Shown here: positions 1 through 7,239 of the stretch, one piece after another
Layout: every line of letters starts with the position of its first letter
Position numbering within the stretch: the first letter of the stretch is position 1
Assembly (NCBI GenBank): GCA_903824515.1
Contig: CAIJXA010000040.1
Span: 1-9,415 of the forward strand
DNA length: 9,415 nucleotides
Reading direction: 5' to 3'
Source: an uncultured bacterium
Lineage (GTDB): Bacteria; Patescibacteriota; Minisyncoccia; Moranbacterales; GWC2-37-73
The notes under the pieces: generated by a model
Seen by the model: the letters and a program-made list of their open reading frames with translations, nothing else
Database searches by the model: none
Told to the model about the DNA's origin: nothing
Made by a program: the position numbers and the translations under genes

Positions 1-34
1 TCAATTAAGGAAAAGAAAAATGTTCTGTTTTGAT

Positions 35-53
35 ATTCCGCTAAAAGCGGAAT
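35..53. other. Stem-loop 1 of left arm
   Basis: A perfect 8-bp stem, ATTCCGCT/AGCGGAAT, encloses an AAA loop. A second GCGGAA at 55-60 could pair with the same left half, giving an alternative fold. The same structure occurs in the right arm at 9363-9381. No T-run follows directly, so it is not a standard terminator. Confidence 0.85.
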
Positions 54-75
54 TGCGGAAACGCTCCCACCCCAA

Positions 76-92
76 CCGCGCCTACGGCGCGG
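76..92. other. Stem-loop 2 of left arm
   Basis: A perfect 7-bp all-G/C stem, CCGCGCC/GGCGCGG, encloses a TAC loop. It is mirrored at 9324-9340 in the right arm. A C-rich tract (CCCACCCCAACC, 66-77) runs into its left half. Confidence 0.85.
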
Positions 93-96
93 AGAG

Positions 97-151
97 AGCA
101 AAAGGGCAAAAATTCCTTCCCCCCAACCCCCTTCCTTTTTGCCCTTTTGCT
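97..151. other. Stem-loop 3: long stem with polypyrimidine loop
   Basis: Positions 97-112 and 136-151 form a perfect 16-bp stem. The 23-nt loop at 113-135 is pyrimidine-only except for a central AA, and it is nearly mirror-symmetric (TTCCTT, C6, AA, C5, TTCCTT when the first stem bases are included). In the right-arm copy (9265-9319) the only substitution in the shared 194 bp falls in this stem and turns a G-C pair into a G-T/G-U wobble when read inward. The symmetry suggests possible triplex (H-DNA) behaviour, which is inference. Confidence 0.8.
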
Positions 152-153
152 TT

Positions 154-175
154 TCGGGCTTCGCCCGATTTTTTT
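154..175 (+). terminator. Intrinsic terminator pointing into the cassette (left)
   Basis: The stem TCGGGC/GCCCGA with a TTC loop is followed at once by seven T on the plus strand, the standard form of a Rho-independent terminator. It would stop transcription entering from the left, which would otherwise run antisense through the DUF2130 and hsdR genes. Read on the minus strand the hairpin has no T-run, so it does not look like the terminator of the operon itself. Confidence 0.75.
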
Positions 176-194
176 CGGCAGGGTTTGAGGCTGT

Positions 195-209
195 GCCAAT
201 TTCATTGGC
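195..209. other. Variable stem-loop of left arm
   Basis: A perfect 6-bp stem, GCCAAT/ATTGGC, encloses a TTC loop. The right arm has a different perfect hairpin at the matching place (9205-9221), flanked on both sides by identical sequence. The structure is therefore kept while the bases differ. Confidence 0.8.
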
Positions 210-224
210 GCGCCACCTATCTAT

Positions 225-1508
225 TTATATTGTTTTATCGGTGTCTGGAAGCTCTTCAAATTTTGCTTTCATCGTGGGATTACCACGCGTCAATTTCTTT
301 ATTGTCAAATCATCAGCTTTATTATTAGCCAGACGCAGATTATCCTCAGATCGCAAAAGATTCTCTTTTGTTTTTTGAAGCTGCTCAATTGATTTATCAA
401 TACTATCAATCGCAGTTTTAAACTTTTCAGATGCCAATCTGAAATTTCTGCCAAATGATTCACGAAAATCATTCAATTGGCCTTCAAAATTAGTAACATC
501 AATATTCTGCGCTCGCATTAATGCAAGTTCTGCTTTGTATTTTAGAGAGTTCATAGCTGCGTTGCGAAGCAGTGTAATAATTGGAATAAAAAATTGTGGA
601 CGGACAACATACATCTTGGTATATTTATGAGCAACATCAACAATTCCAGTGTTGTATAGTTCATTTTCCGCTTCCAAAAGCGAAACAAGAACAGCGAATT
701 CGCATTTCTTTTCAGTGCGATCTTTGTCCAATTCTCGCAAAAAATCTTCATTTCGTTTTTTTGTTGCAGTTTCGTCGCCCTCATTTTTCATTTCAAACAT
801 GATTGAAATGATTTCATTACCAGCTTCGTCAGTCTCCCGATAGATATAATCTCCCTTGCTTCCAGTCTTTGAATCGTTGTCCTTTTCGAAATAGGCGCGT
901 TGAAAAGCGGTTGCACGAAGTTTGTTAAATTCCGTTTCGCAATGCTGTTCAAGTGTTTCCCCAACCATTTTGGTTGAAAGCTTGAGTTTCATATCTTTGC
1001 GAAGAGCGATTTCATCATCTTTCATCTTAATAATATCGTCTTTGGTCTTAAGATCTGCGGAATACTTTTCAAGCAATGATTTTTCCAGCAGTTGTTTTTC
1101 CGTTTCTTTACTTTTTAGATTATTAGCCAAATCATCGCGTTCTTTTTCAATCTTTTTGACTGCTTCGGTGACAGTGAGTTTTTTCTCTACTTCTGCTTTA
1201 TCAATTTTTGATTTCATTTCGGCAATCTCTGATTCCTTTTTTGCTAATTGTTCTGCGAGACTGCGATCCTTTTCGGCTTTTAACTCTGATAATTCTTTGT
1301 CTTTTTTTGCCAGTTCCTCTTGTAATGTATTTTTAAGCTTAGATTCTGCTAGCTTGACAGCGCTTTCTTTTTCTTTTTCTGCAATATTTAATCGCTCTTG
1401 CAATTCTTCTTCAAATTTATGATCGCGAACCTGTTTAAGAATATCAGCAAAACCAGCCTCATCGACTTTGAAAACTTTTTTACAATTTGGACATATAATA
1501 TCTTGCAT
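225..1508 (-). CDS. DUF2130-like coiled-coil protein with possible PD-(D/E)xK nuclease core
   Basis: This 427-residue protein is the last gene of the operon. It opens with a short Cys motif, CPNCKKVF (residues 6-13), like half of a zinc ribbon. A long Lys/Glu-rich coiled coil follows (about 30-175), and then a globular domain (about 176-325) whose layout recalls DUF2130 proteins. Within that domain, GD (219-220), a beta-strand stretch and E239-M-K241 fit the D...ExK pattern of PD-(D/E)xK nucleases, with E187 or E191 in a preceding helix; this assignment is inference. The coiled coil plus nuclease-like domain is reminiscent of RmuC. A second helical segment (about 350-400) precedes a basic tail. 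The ATG at 1508 is 17 bp after the hsdR stop, with no Shine-Dalgarno. The gene ends 8 bp from the repeat arm. Family recognition is fairly sure; the biochemical role is unknown. Confidence 0.75.
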   Translation of the reverse strand: MQDIICPNCKKVFKVDEAGFADILKQVRDHKFEEELQERLNIAEKEKESAVKLAESKLKNTLQEELAKKDKELSELKAEKDRSLAEQLAKKESEIAEMKSKIDKAEVEKKLTVTEAVKKIEKERDDLANNLKSKETEKQLLEKSLLEKYSADLKTKDDIIKMKDDEIALRKDMKLKLSTKMVGETLEQHCETEFNKLRATAFQRAYFEKDNDSKTGSKGDYIYRETDEAGNEIISIMFEMKNEGDETATKKRNEDFLRELDKDRTEKKCEFAVLVSLLEAENELYNTGIVDVAHKYTKMYVVRPQFFIPIITLLRNAAMNSLKYKAELALMRAQNIDVTNFEGQLNDFRESFGRNFRLASEKFKTAIDSIDKSIEQLQKTKENLLRSEDNLRLANNKADDLTIKKLTRGNPTMKAKFEELPDTDKTI

Positions 1509-1525
1509 ATTGATTTTTAATTTTG

Positions 1526-4500
1526 TTATAACTTTCCACCAGAAATATCAAAGAATCGTTCAAAGAAGCTTGTAAGCTTACCTAAAACGCTATCTCGTTT
1601 TTGTGTTCGTTCACCAGTTGGCGAAAATCGAGATACTGGCGGCAAAACATTTGTTATGGCCGTACCAGTTGTTGCTATATTTCCGTCCCGAAAAGCATTG
1701 TTTATAAATTTATAAGTCGCTTCTCTGTCAAGATTTTCATTTTTAATAATTTTTTCCAATTCCTCAATTTTCTTTTCTTCTACAAATTTTTGCCAATCTT
1801 CATCAACGATTGAATGGACATCAAGGGAGGTAATAAATTGATTGATGAGATCTTTTTTGTTGCGAAGTTCAATACTAGAATCAATTGCTTTATTAATATC
1901 AACCAAGAGTTCTTTATTTTTTACATGATCATCGTGATATCTTTTAATAAGTCCTAAAACAAAATCAATATTAATTTCAACTTGTTTAATAAGTTCCATT
2001 TCAAAGACAACATCGTCATTAACATTTTCTTTTTCTCCCTCTGTACTTTTGCGAAATTCATTATACAAATCAATATACATACTGTGATAATCTTGTATAT
2101 CACGCTCGGTCAAAATTTCATTTCCTGCAAATTCATCAAAAGTAGTAAGAATATTTCGAACACGTAAAACTGCTCCATATAATTTGATAAAATCTTTTTG
2201 ATTTTGTTCCCCCACGATCCTTTTTCCTACTGGAAATTTCTCCAAAAGCTCGTCTATTAAACTTTTATATCCCCGCACCTCTTTATCTCCGTCTTTATAC
2301 CCATTGTAATAGTCCTCGTAAGCCTTAAGAAGAACGATCCCGCTAGCTTCTTTATCTCCAAAAAGTGCAATAGATTCGTTTGTTGCTTTTTCTAAGTTGC
2401 GAAAACAAACAATATTTCCAAAAGTTTTAACACTATTCAAAATACGATTAGTTCTAGAAAATGCTTGAAGCAAACCATGCAAACGCAAATTTTTATCGAC
2501 CCATAAAGTATTGAGAGTAGTTGCATCAAATCCAGTCAAAAACATATTTACCACAATCAGAATATCAATTTCTCTTTTTTTAACTCGCTCACTAACATCT
2601 TTGTAATAATTTTGAAACTTATCTGACGAAGTATCATAAGAAGTGCCAAACATTTTATTATAATCAACAATGGCATTTTCAAGAAAATCTCGAGAGCTGA
2701 CATCAAGTCCGCTTGTGTCTTCAGAATTTTCATCAATCATTCCGTCCGCGTCTTCATCATTTACCCCAAAACTAAAAATTGTCGCTATTTTAAGTCGCTT
2801 ATCACTGGGTTCATCGGCTAATTGTTTTTTAAATTCAAGGTAATATTTTTTTGCCACATCAATGGACGAAACTGCAAAAATTGAATTGAAGCCTGCTAAT
2901 CTACGATCTTGAATTTTATAAAAACTATTTCTTTTAGTTTTTTGATCAAAATGTTCACGAATATATTTTACAATATTTTCAAGTCGCTCTGGTGCGGAAA
3001 GGATAGCCTCGCGATCAATATCACGAACTTGAGCGTCTTCAATATTTTCCGCTTCATGAACAGTAGAAACATAATCAACCTTAAAAGGTAAAACATTTTT
3101 ATCAGCAATGGCATCAACGATTGTGTAGGTATGAAGTTTTTCGCCAAAAGCCTGTTCGGTAGTTTTGAAATCTGGACGACCACTAGATGAAGAATTTACT
3201 GCAAAAATAGGAGTACCAGTAAAGCCGAATAAATGATATTTTTTAAATGCTTTCACAATACTTGCGTGCATATCGCCGAATTGAGAACGATGACATTCGT
3301 CAAAAATTAAAACAATATGACCGTCAAAAAGAACATGCTTAGAGTTGCGTTTAATAAAGTGATCTAATTTTTGAATCGTGGTAATAATTATCCGAGAATT
3401 TGAATTTTCCAATTGCTTTTTTAAAATAGCGGTACTGGTATTACTATTCGCCGCACCTTTTTCAAACTTGTCATATTCACGCATTGTTTGATAGTCTAAA
3501 TCTTTGCGATCAACCACAAACAATACTTTATCTACATAAGGCAATTTGCTTACAAGTTGAGCAGTTTTAAAACTCGTCAAAGTTTTCCCTGATCCCGTGG
3601 TGTGCCAAATATAGCCACCTGCTTCTATTGTTCCTAATTTTTTATAATTTGTGCTTACTTCAACTCTACTTAATATTCGCTCAGTCGCCACTATCTGATA
3701 CGGTCTCATTGCCAAAAGTTGCTTTTCGGTAGTAAATACACAGTATTTAGTTAGAATATTTAAAATCGTATGCTTAGCAAAAAATGTTTTAGCAAAATCC
3801 ATTAAATCAATAATTGGTCTGTTGGTCGCATCAGCCCACCAGCTCGTAAATTCAAAACTGTTGCTTGATCTTTTTCCTTTCTTAATTCTACCCTCGCTTG
3901 ATTCTTTGATATGCTGTTTGCGGACAGTGTTTCCATAATATTTGGTATGAGTTCCGTTGGAAATTATAAACAGTTGCACATATTCAAAAAGTCCGCTTGA
4001 AGCCCAAAAGCTTTCTCGTTGGTAGCGATTAATTTGATTAAATGCCTCTTGAATAGCCACGCCACGACGCTTTAGCTCAATATGAACAAGGGGCAAACCA
4101 TTTACAAGCACCGTCACATCATAACGATTTGCACGCTGACCGTCTTCGGTCGCATACTGATTGATAACCTGCAAGCTGTTGTTATGAATATTTTTCTTGT
4201 CTATCAAGTCTATATTCTTAAAAGTGCCGTCATCTCGGTCTAATATTTTTGTGCTATCTTCTTGAATAGTTGTGGTTTTTTCTTCAATGCTTTGATTTGG
4301 ATTGGCAATAACACTGACAAAAAACTTTTCCCATTCGATATCTGAAAAAGTAAAATTGTTTAATTTCTCAAGTTGTTGTCGCAAATTAAGCACCAATTCA
4401 TTTTCAGAGGTGATTTTCAAGTATTCATACGCTTGAGTTTCTAATTGCTTTATAAAAGCTTTCTCAAGCTCAGCTTCACTTTGGTAGTGAGCTACTCTTT

Positions 4501-4579
4501 TTTTATCAGGCACATACTCGGAAACAACGGTGCTTTGTGTGCTTTCAGCAACTAAATTGTATTTATTGTTATTTGGCAT
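1526..4579 (-). CDS. hsdR: Type I restriction enzyme R subunit (HsdR), EcoR124I-like
   Basis: HsdR is the motor and nuclease subunit: after HsdS recognises unmethylated DNA it translocates the duplex using ATP and cuts at a distance. The protein has 1017 residues, near the usual length for the EcoR124I group. The N-terminal nuclease shows D154, E168-L-K170 and the QxxxY motif (Q182 to Y186), the PD-(D/E)xK set of type I enzymes. The SF2 helicase motor follows: Walker A HTTGSGKT (326-333), Walker B DECH (427-430), motif III FTGTP (453-457), motif V MFLTGFDA (679-686) and motif VI QAFSRTNR (705-712). The helical C-terminal part (about 770-1017) should bind the methylase core. No frameshift or lost catalytic residue is seen. 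The ATG overlaps the 3' end of hsdS by 11 bp, which implies coupled translation. Confidence 0.96.
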   Translation of the reverse strand: MPNNNKYNLVAESTQSTVVSEYVPDKKRVAHYQSEAELEKAFIKQLETQAYEYLKITSENELVLNLRQQLEKLNNFTFSDIEWEKFFVSVIANPNQSIEEKTTTIQEDSTKILDRDDGTFKNIDLIDKKNIHNNSLQVINQYATEDGQRANRYDVTVLVNGLPLVHIELKRRGVAIQEAFNQINRYQRESFWASSGLFEYVQLFIISNGTHTKYYGNTVRKQHIKESSEGRIKKGKRSSNSFEFTSWWADATNRPIIDLMDFAKTFFAKHTILNILTKYCVFTTEKQLLAMRPYQIVATERILSRVEVSTNYKKLGTIEAGGYIWHTTGSGKTLTSFKTAQLVSKLPYVDKVLFVVDRKDLDYQTMREYDKFEKGAANSNTSTAILKKQLENSNSRIIITTIQKLDHFIKRNSKHVLFDGHIVLIFDECHRSQFGDMHASIVKAFKKYHLFGFTGTPIFAVNSSSSGRPDFKTTEQAFGEKLHTYTIVDAIADKNVLPFKVDYVSTVHEAENIEDAQVRDIDREAILSAPERLENIVKYIREHFDQKTKRNSFYKIQDRRLAGFNSIFAVSSIDVAKKYYLEFKKQLADEPSDKRLKIATIFSFGVNDEDADGMIDENSEDTSGLDVSSRDFLENAIVDYNKMFGTSYDTSSDKFQNYYKDVSERVKKREIDILIVVNMFLTGFDATTLNTLWVDKNLRLHGLLQAFSRTNRILNSVKTFGNIVCFRNLEKATNESIALFGDKEASGIVLLKAYEDYYNGYKDGDKEVRGYKSLIDELLEKFPVGKRIVGEQNQKDFIKLYGAVLRVRNILTTFDEFAGNEILTERDIQDYHSMYIDLYNEFRKSTEGEKENVNDDVVFEMELIKQVEINIDFVLGLIKRYHDDHVKNKELLVDINKAIDSSIELRNKKDLINQFITSLDVHSIVDEDWQKFVEEKKIEELEKIIKNENLDREATYKFINNAFRDGNIATTGTAITNVLPPVSRFSPTGERTQKRDSVLGKLTSFFERFFDISGGKL

Positions 4580-5771
4580 ATTCTTTGAATGTTAAAAGTT
4601 TCCCTCGGTAATATTCATATTGTTGTCTACGGGCATTGAGTTCAGCAGGTAGACCAATTGAAATATCACTTACTAAAGCTTCAAATTTATCGAGAATTGA
4701 GACAATGCGATTTTGTTCAGAAAGTGGTGGTATGGGTATTTTAATTTTTTCCATTACATTACTCATGATTTTAGGATTTCCCATTCCAGTACTTACATAT
4801 TTTTTGGAAACTGACGCCAAAATATATGAAAGAAATTTCATATTTAAATCGTCAGATTTTATTTTTAAAAGACCACAAACATTAGTAATGCTAAATTTAC
4901 CATTACGATAAAAAATTGAACCAGCATATGCTCCGTCAGTCGTCCAAGTTAAATATTCACCGTCATAGTCATAGGTATTAATAAGCCCAAAAATGCCATT
5001 ATTTGCTGTTTGGGATGAGTATACTGGATATTCACCAGCATTAGCCTTTAGGTAGTCTTTTGACATTACTCTACCGCGATTAATTAAACAGATTTCTCCA
5101 ATACTTTTTAATTCCACATTATCAGCAAAAGTCAACAAATTATCCCTATAATAATCATACTGCCTCTTCCTTGCTTCCAGCTCTGCTTCCAGCTCTGCTT
5201 CCAGCTCTGTAAAACTATCAAGAATTTTGACAACTTCTTCTTGAATTGCAAGAGGTGGAATAGGAATTATAATTTTTGCAAAACGTTTTTTTGAGACATT
5301 AAACCTTGTCACTCCACTTGCAGTTTTTGCAATTTGTTTTCTCATCTGTTCATCTCTAAACAAATATTTAGAAAATTCTGGTAATAATAGGTTTGTATTA
5401 TCAAAACGAAATCCAAAGCAAAAACTATTAAGATATAATGGCTCATCAATTTTTTTTGTTAAAACCGATGACATTCCACACTCATTTGGTGTTTCTGATG
5501 ATCCTGTAAATAAAATATCTCCATATTGAATTTTATTCTGTTTTTCATTCGGCTCCATTTTAACAAAAATATCTACATCAGTATCAACAGCAATATTAGA
5601 AAAAATATTCATATAGGTAATAAATTTTGCATTGCCATTACTAAAATCATCCTTGCTTTTTCCAGTAAGTCCGCCATAAAAATCACCAAGTTCACCCAAT
5701 TCTTTAAAATCTACACCATTTGGGCATAGTTCAGTGATTAATTTTTCGATTTTTGATTGATTATTTGTCAT
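4569..5771 (-). CDS. hsdS: Type I restriction enzyme specificity subunit (HsdS)
   Basis: HsdS sets the bipartite DNA target for both methylation and cleavage. Its 400 residues show the usual duplicated plan: a first target-recognition domain (about 15-170), a central conserved helix opening with IPIPPLAIQEEVVKIL (170-184), a second recognition domain (about 218-345), and a second conserved helix opening with IPIPPLSEQNRIVSIL (345-360). The two conserved regions match closely down to QYDYYRDNLLTF and QYEYYRGKLLTF. The central helix contains ELEA three times (189-200), encoded by perfect 12-bp repeats. The start codon overlaps the ATPase stop as ATGA, and the end overlaps hsdR by 11 bp. The target sequence cannot be read from the protein. 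Confidence 0.95.
   Translation of the reverse strand: MTNNQSKIEKLITELCPNGVDFKELGELGDFYGGLTGKSKDDFSNGNAKFITYMNIFSNIAVDTDVDIFVKMEPNEKQNKIQYGDILFTGSSETPNECGMSSVLTKKIDEPLYLNSFCFGFRFDNTNLLLPEFSKYLFRDEQMRKQIAKTASGVTRFNVSKKRFAKIIIPIPPLAIQEEVVKILDSFTELEAELEAELEARKRQYDYYRDNLLTFADNVELKSIGEICLINRGRVMSKDYLKANAGEYPVYSSQTANNGIFGLINTYDYDGEYLTWTTDGAYAGSIFYRNGKFSITNVCGLLKIKSDDLNMKFLSYILASVSKKYVSTGMGNPKIMSNVMEKIKIPIPPLSEQNRIVSILDKFEALVSDISIGLPAELNARRQQYEYYRGKLLTFKEYAK
5173..5208 (-). repeat. Three tandem 12-bp repeats in hsdS encoding ELEA
   Basis: The plus strand shows GCTTCCAGCTCT three times without a mismatch. On the coding strand this gives Glu-Leu-Glu-Ala three times, in frame, in the helix that spaces the two target-recognition domains. 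A whole-unit gain or loss keeps the frame and adds or removes four residues. In EcoR124I and EcoR124II, two versus three TAEL repeats at the same place change the non-specific target spacer from 6 to 7 bp. Confidence 0.95.
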
Positions 5772-7234
5772 GCTAATAATGGAATTAAAGATTCAATGGA
5801 AATTTTAAGTTCTTCATCTGTAAATTTTGTATTATTTGGATTTTCGGGGTGGTGAATAATATTTCTAATTTTAGTGGGTAAGGTAGTATCGTATTCGATA
5901 ACGGTTTTGTCCGACTTTAAATGTTTATACTTTTTATCTATTTTGATAGCTTCACTACTTTTATTAAAAAGATATCTATCAAAATCTTCTGATTTACAAT
6001 ATTTCTCGTCTTCTAAAATAGCTTTTGCTTGAATAAAACCATAAAGCTCGTTGTGAAATTCAACAGATAAAACTCCAAACGCGTAATAATTAATTTCCCC
6101 CCAAGAAGGACTTGAGGATCCAAACAAATCGAATTCATTGCCAGCCTCAACTTTGTTCATTCCTGAATCTTTTGAAAATATATTCATTGAATGGGTTTCT
6201 TTTTTATATTTTTTCAATAAATATGGTGAGTGAGTAATTATAAAAATTTGTGACTTGTCGGAAATTTTTTCAAGAGCATCAAGTAATTTGTTTTGAGCTT
6301 GTGGATGTAAAAAAGTTTCTGGCTCATCAATAAAAAATAATATTGGTTTAGAAACTCCATTTTCATCCGATGAAGAAATATCAGCATATACTTGAATAAG
6401 TGCTAGTGCTAAAGCTCGTTGCATTCCCGTACCTTTTTCAGAACTCTTTGTTTCAATGCCATTTTCAGATAAGGCTATATTTCCAGTTTTGAAAAAACTC
6501 TCAATTTCAGGTAATGAGAAGCTAAATCTTACTTCTGTTTCTCCATACTGCTCAGACAAAATACTTTGTATTTTTTGTTCAACTGGTTGTAGCGTTTTAG
6601 CTAAACTATTTTCTCCCTCTCCAAAAGTTTCTTTATGTGAATTTTGAAAATTTTTCCAAGTATCAGAAATGATAAAATCTTTTGTTATAGCATTTATAAT
6701 TTTCCCACTAATTTTTGTTTTTGAAAAATCAGAAATATCACCAGAATTTGTATCAGCCCAAACAAACTGAGCATCAAAAAGTGCTGTAATTGTGTTGTCT
6801 ATCCCTGTGGGATTTTCAAATTGATTTGTTGTTGGGTTAAAAACACGAACATTTTTAATATCGAGTTTCTTTTTCTTTCCGTCTTGTGTAATTTCTTTTT
6901 CTTCACTAGAACGCATTACTCGTAAGCCTTTTTCACCGTTCGTATCAATAACTGAAGATTTATATTTTTTTAATGCGTCTATTTCAACAATAGATTCAAT
7001 ATCCTCACCCTTGAATTCAATTTCAACAGAAACAAAACTATCTGTTTCAATTTCTGTCTTAGTGATGACTTCACCTCTGTCCTTTTTTGAGCGTATAAAG
7101 TCAATAGCTTCAAAAACTGATGATTTACCACAATTATTGTCACCAACAAAAAAATTCACGCCTTTGTCAAAAATAATTTCGTGATCATCTTTAAACCCTT
7201 TAAAATTATGAATTTTAATTTTTGATATATACAT
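5768..7234 (-). CDS. AAA/ABC-type ATPase with C-terminal HEPN-like RNxxxH motif
   Basis: This 488-residue protein is a RecF/OLD-like ATPase. The N-terminus (ISKIKIHNFKGF) leads to Walker A GDNNCGKSS (31-39, K37). A signature-like stretch lies around SSEKGTGMQRALALA (264-278), Walker B at ILFFIDEPETFLHP (298-311) and a switch histidine at THSP (334-337). No TOPRIM nuclease motifs follow, unlike OLD nucleases. Instead the tail has a helical region (about 380-430) and RNIIHHPEN (457-465), which fits the RNxxxH form of the HEPN ribonuclease motif, followed by a final helix (473-486). The gene lies between hsdM and hsdS, starting 5 bp after hsdM and overlapping hsdS by 4 bp. By analogy with PrrC and RloC, ATPases with HEPN-like anticodon nuclease domains linked to type I systems, it may cleave RNA when restriction is blocked. 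The ATPase is certain; the HEPN call and toxin role are inference. Confidence 0.85.
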   Translation of the reverse strand: MYISKIKIHNFKGFKDDHEIIFDKGVNFFVGDNNCGKSSVFEAIDFIRSKKDRGEVITKTEIETDSFVSVEIEFKGEDIESIVEIDALKKYKSSVIDTNGEKGLRVMRSSEEKEITQDGKKKKLDIKNVRVFNPTTNQFENPTGIDNTITALFDAQFVWADTNSGDISDFSKTKISGKIINAITKDFIISDTWKNFQNSHKETFGEGENSLAKTLQPVEQKIQSILSEQYGETEVRFSFSLPEIESFFKTGNIALSENGIETKSSEKGTGMQRALALALIQVYADISSSDENGVSKPILFFIDEPETFLHPQAQNKLLDALEKISDKSQIFIITHSPYLLKKYKKETHSMNIFSKDSGMNKVEAGNEFDLFGSSSPSWGEINYYAFGVLSVEFHNELYGFIQAKAILEDEKYCKSEDFDRYLFNKSSEAIKIDKKYKHLKSDKTVIEYDTTLPTKIRNIIHHPENPNNTKFTDEELKISIESLIPLLA

Positions 7235-7239
7235 AGTTT

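Larger units (their letters stand above)
1..217 (+). repeat. Left arm of long inverted repeat with hairpin array
   Basis: This arm matches the reverse complement of the right end of the window. Positions 1-194 align with 9222-9415 with one mismatch (C at 142, A at 9274 on the plus strand). The arms then diverge over a short hairpin and match again for 8 bp (GCGCCACC, 210-217). The arm is much more GC-rich than the genes and contains successive stem-loops at 35-53, 76-92, 97-151, 154-168 and 195-209. Its inner edge is 8 bp from the DUF2130 stop codon. It encodes no credible protein: the open frames here are Pro/Phe/Arg-rich and arise from the repeat. Direct matching makes the repeat certain; its biological role is not known. 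Confidence 0.95.

Noticed and set aside
1..217. CRISPR array or tRNA-like structure in the repeat arm
   Set aside because: The stem-loops differ in sequence and are not evenly spaced direct repeats with spacers. No cloverleaf or cas gene is present.
20..378. Open reading frames on the plus strand in the left arm (20-328 and 139-378)
   Set aside because: They lie in the hairpin repeat, recur in the right arm for the same reason, have Pro/Phe/Arg-rich compositions without domains, and run antisense into the DUF2130 gene.
922..1422. 166-codon plus-strand frame opposite the DUF2130 coiled coil
   Set aside because: Its Ser/Phe-rich sequence is the expected antisense of a Lys/Glu-rich coiled coil; it has no domain or promoter of its own.
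4569..4579. Programmed frameshift fusing HsdS and HsdR at their overlap
   Set aside because: Both proteins are complete at the junction, with a normal HsdS C-terminal helix and a plausible HsdR start. An 11-bp overlap is ordinary translational coupling.
5768..7234. OLD-family nuclease with TOPRIM domain
   Set aside because: The ATPase core is OLD/RecF-like, but no TOPRIM acidic motifs follow; the C-terminal part is short and contains RNxxxH instead.
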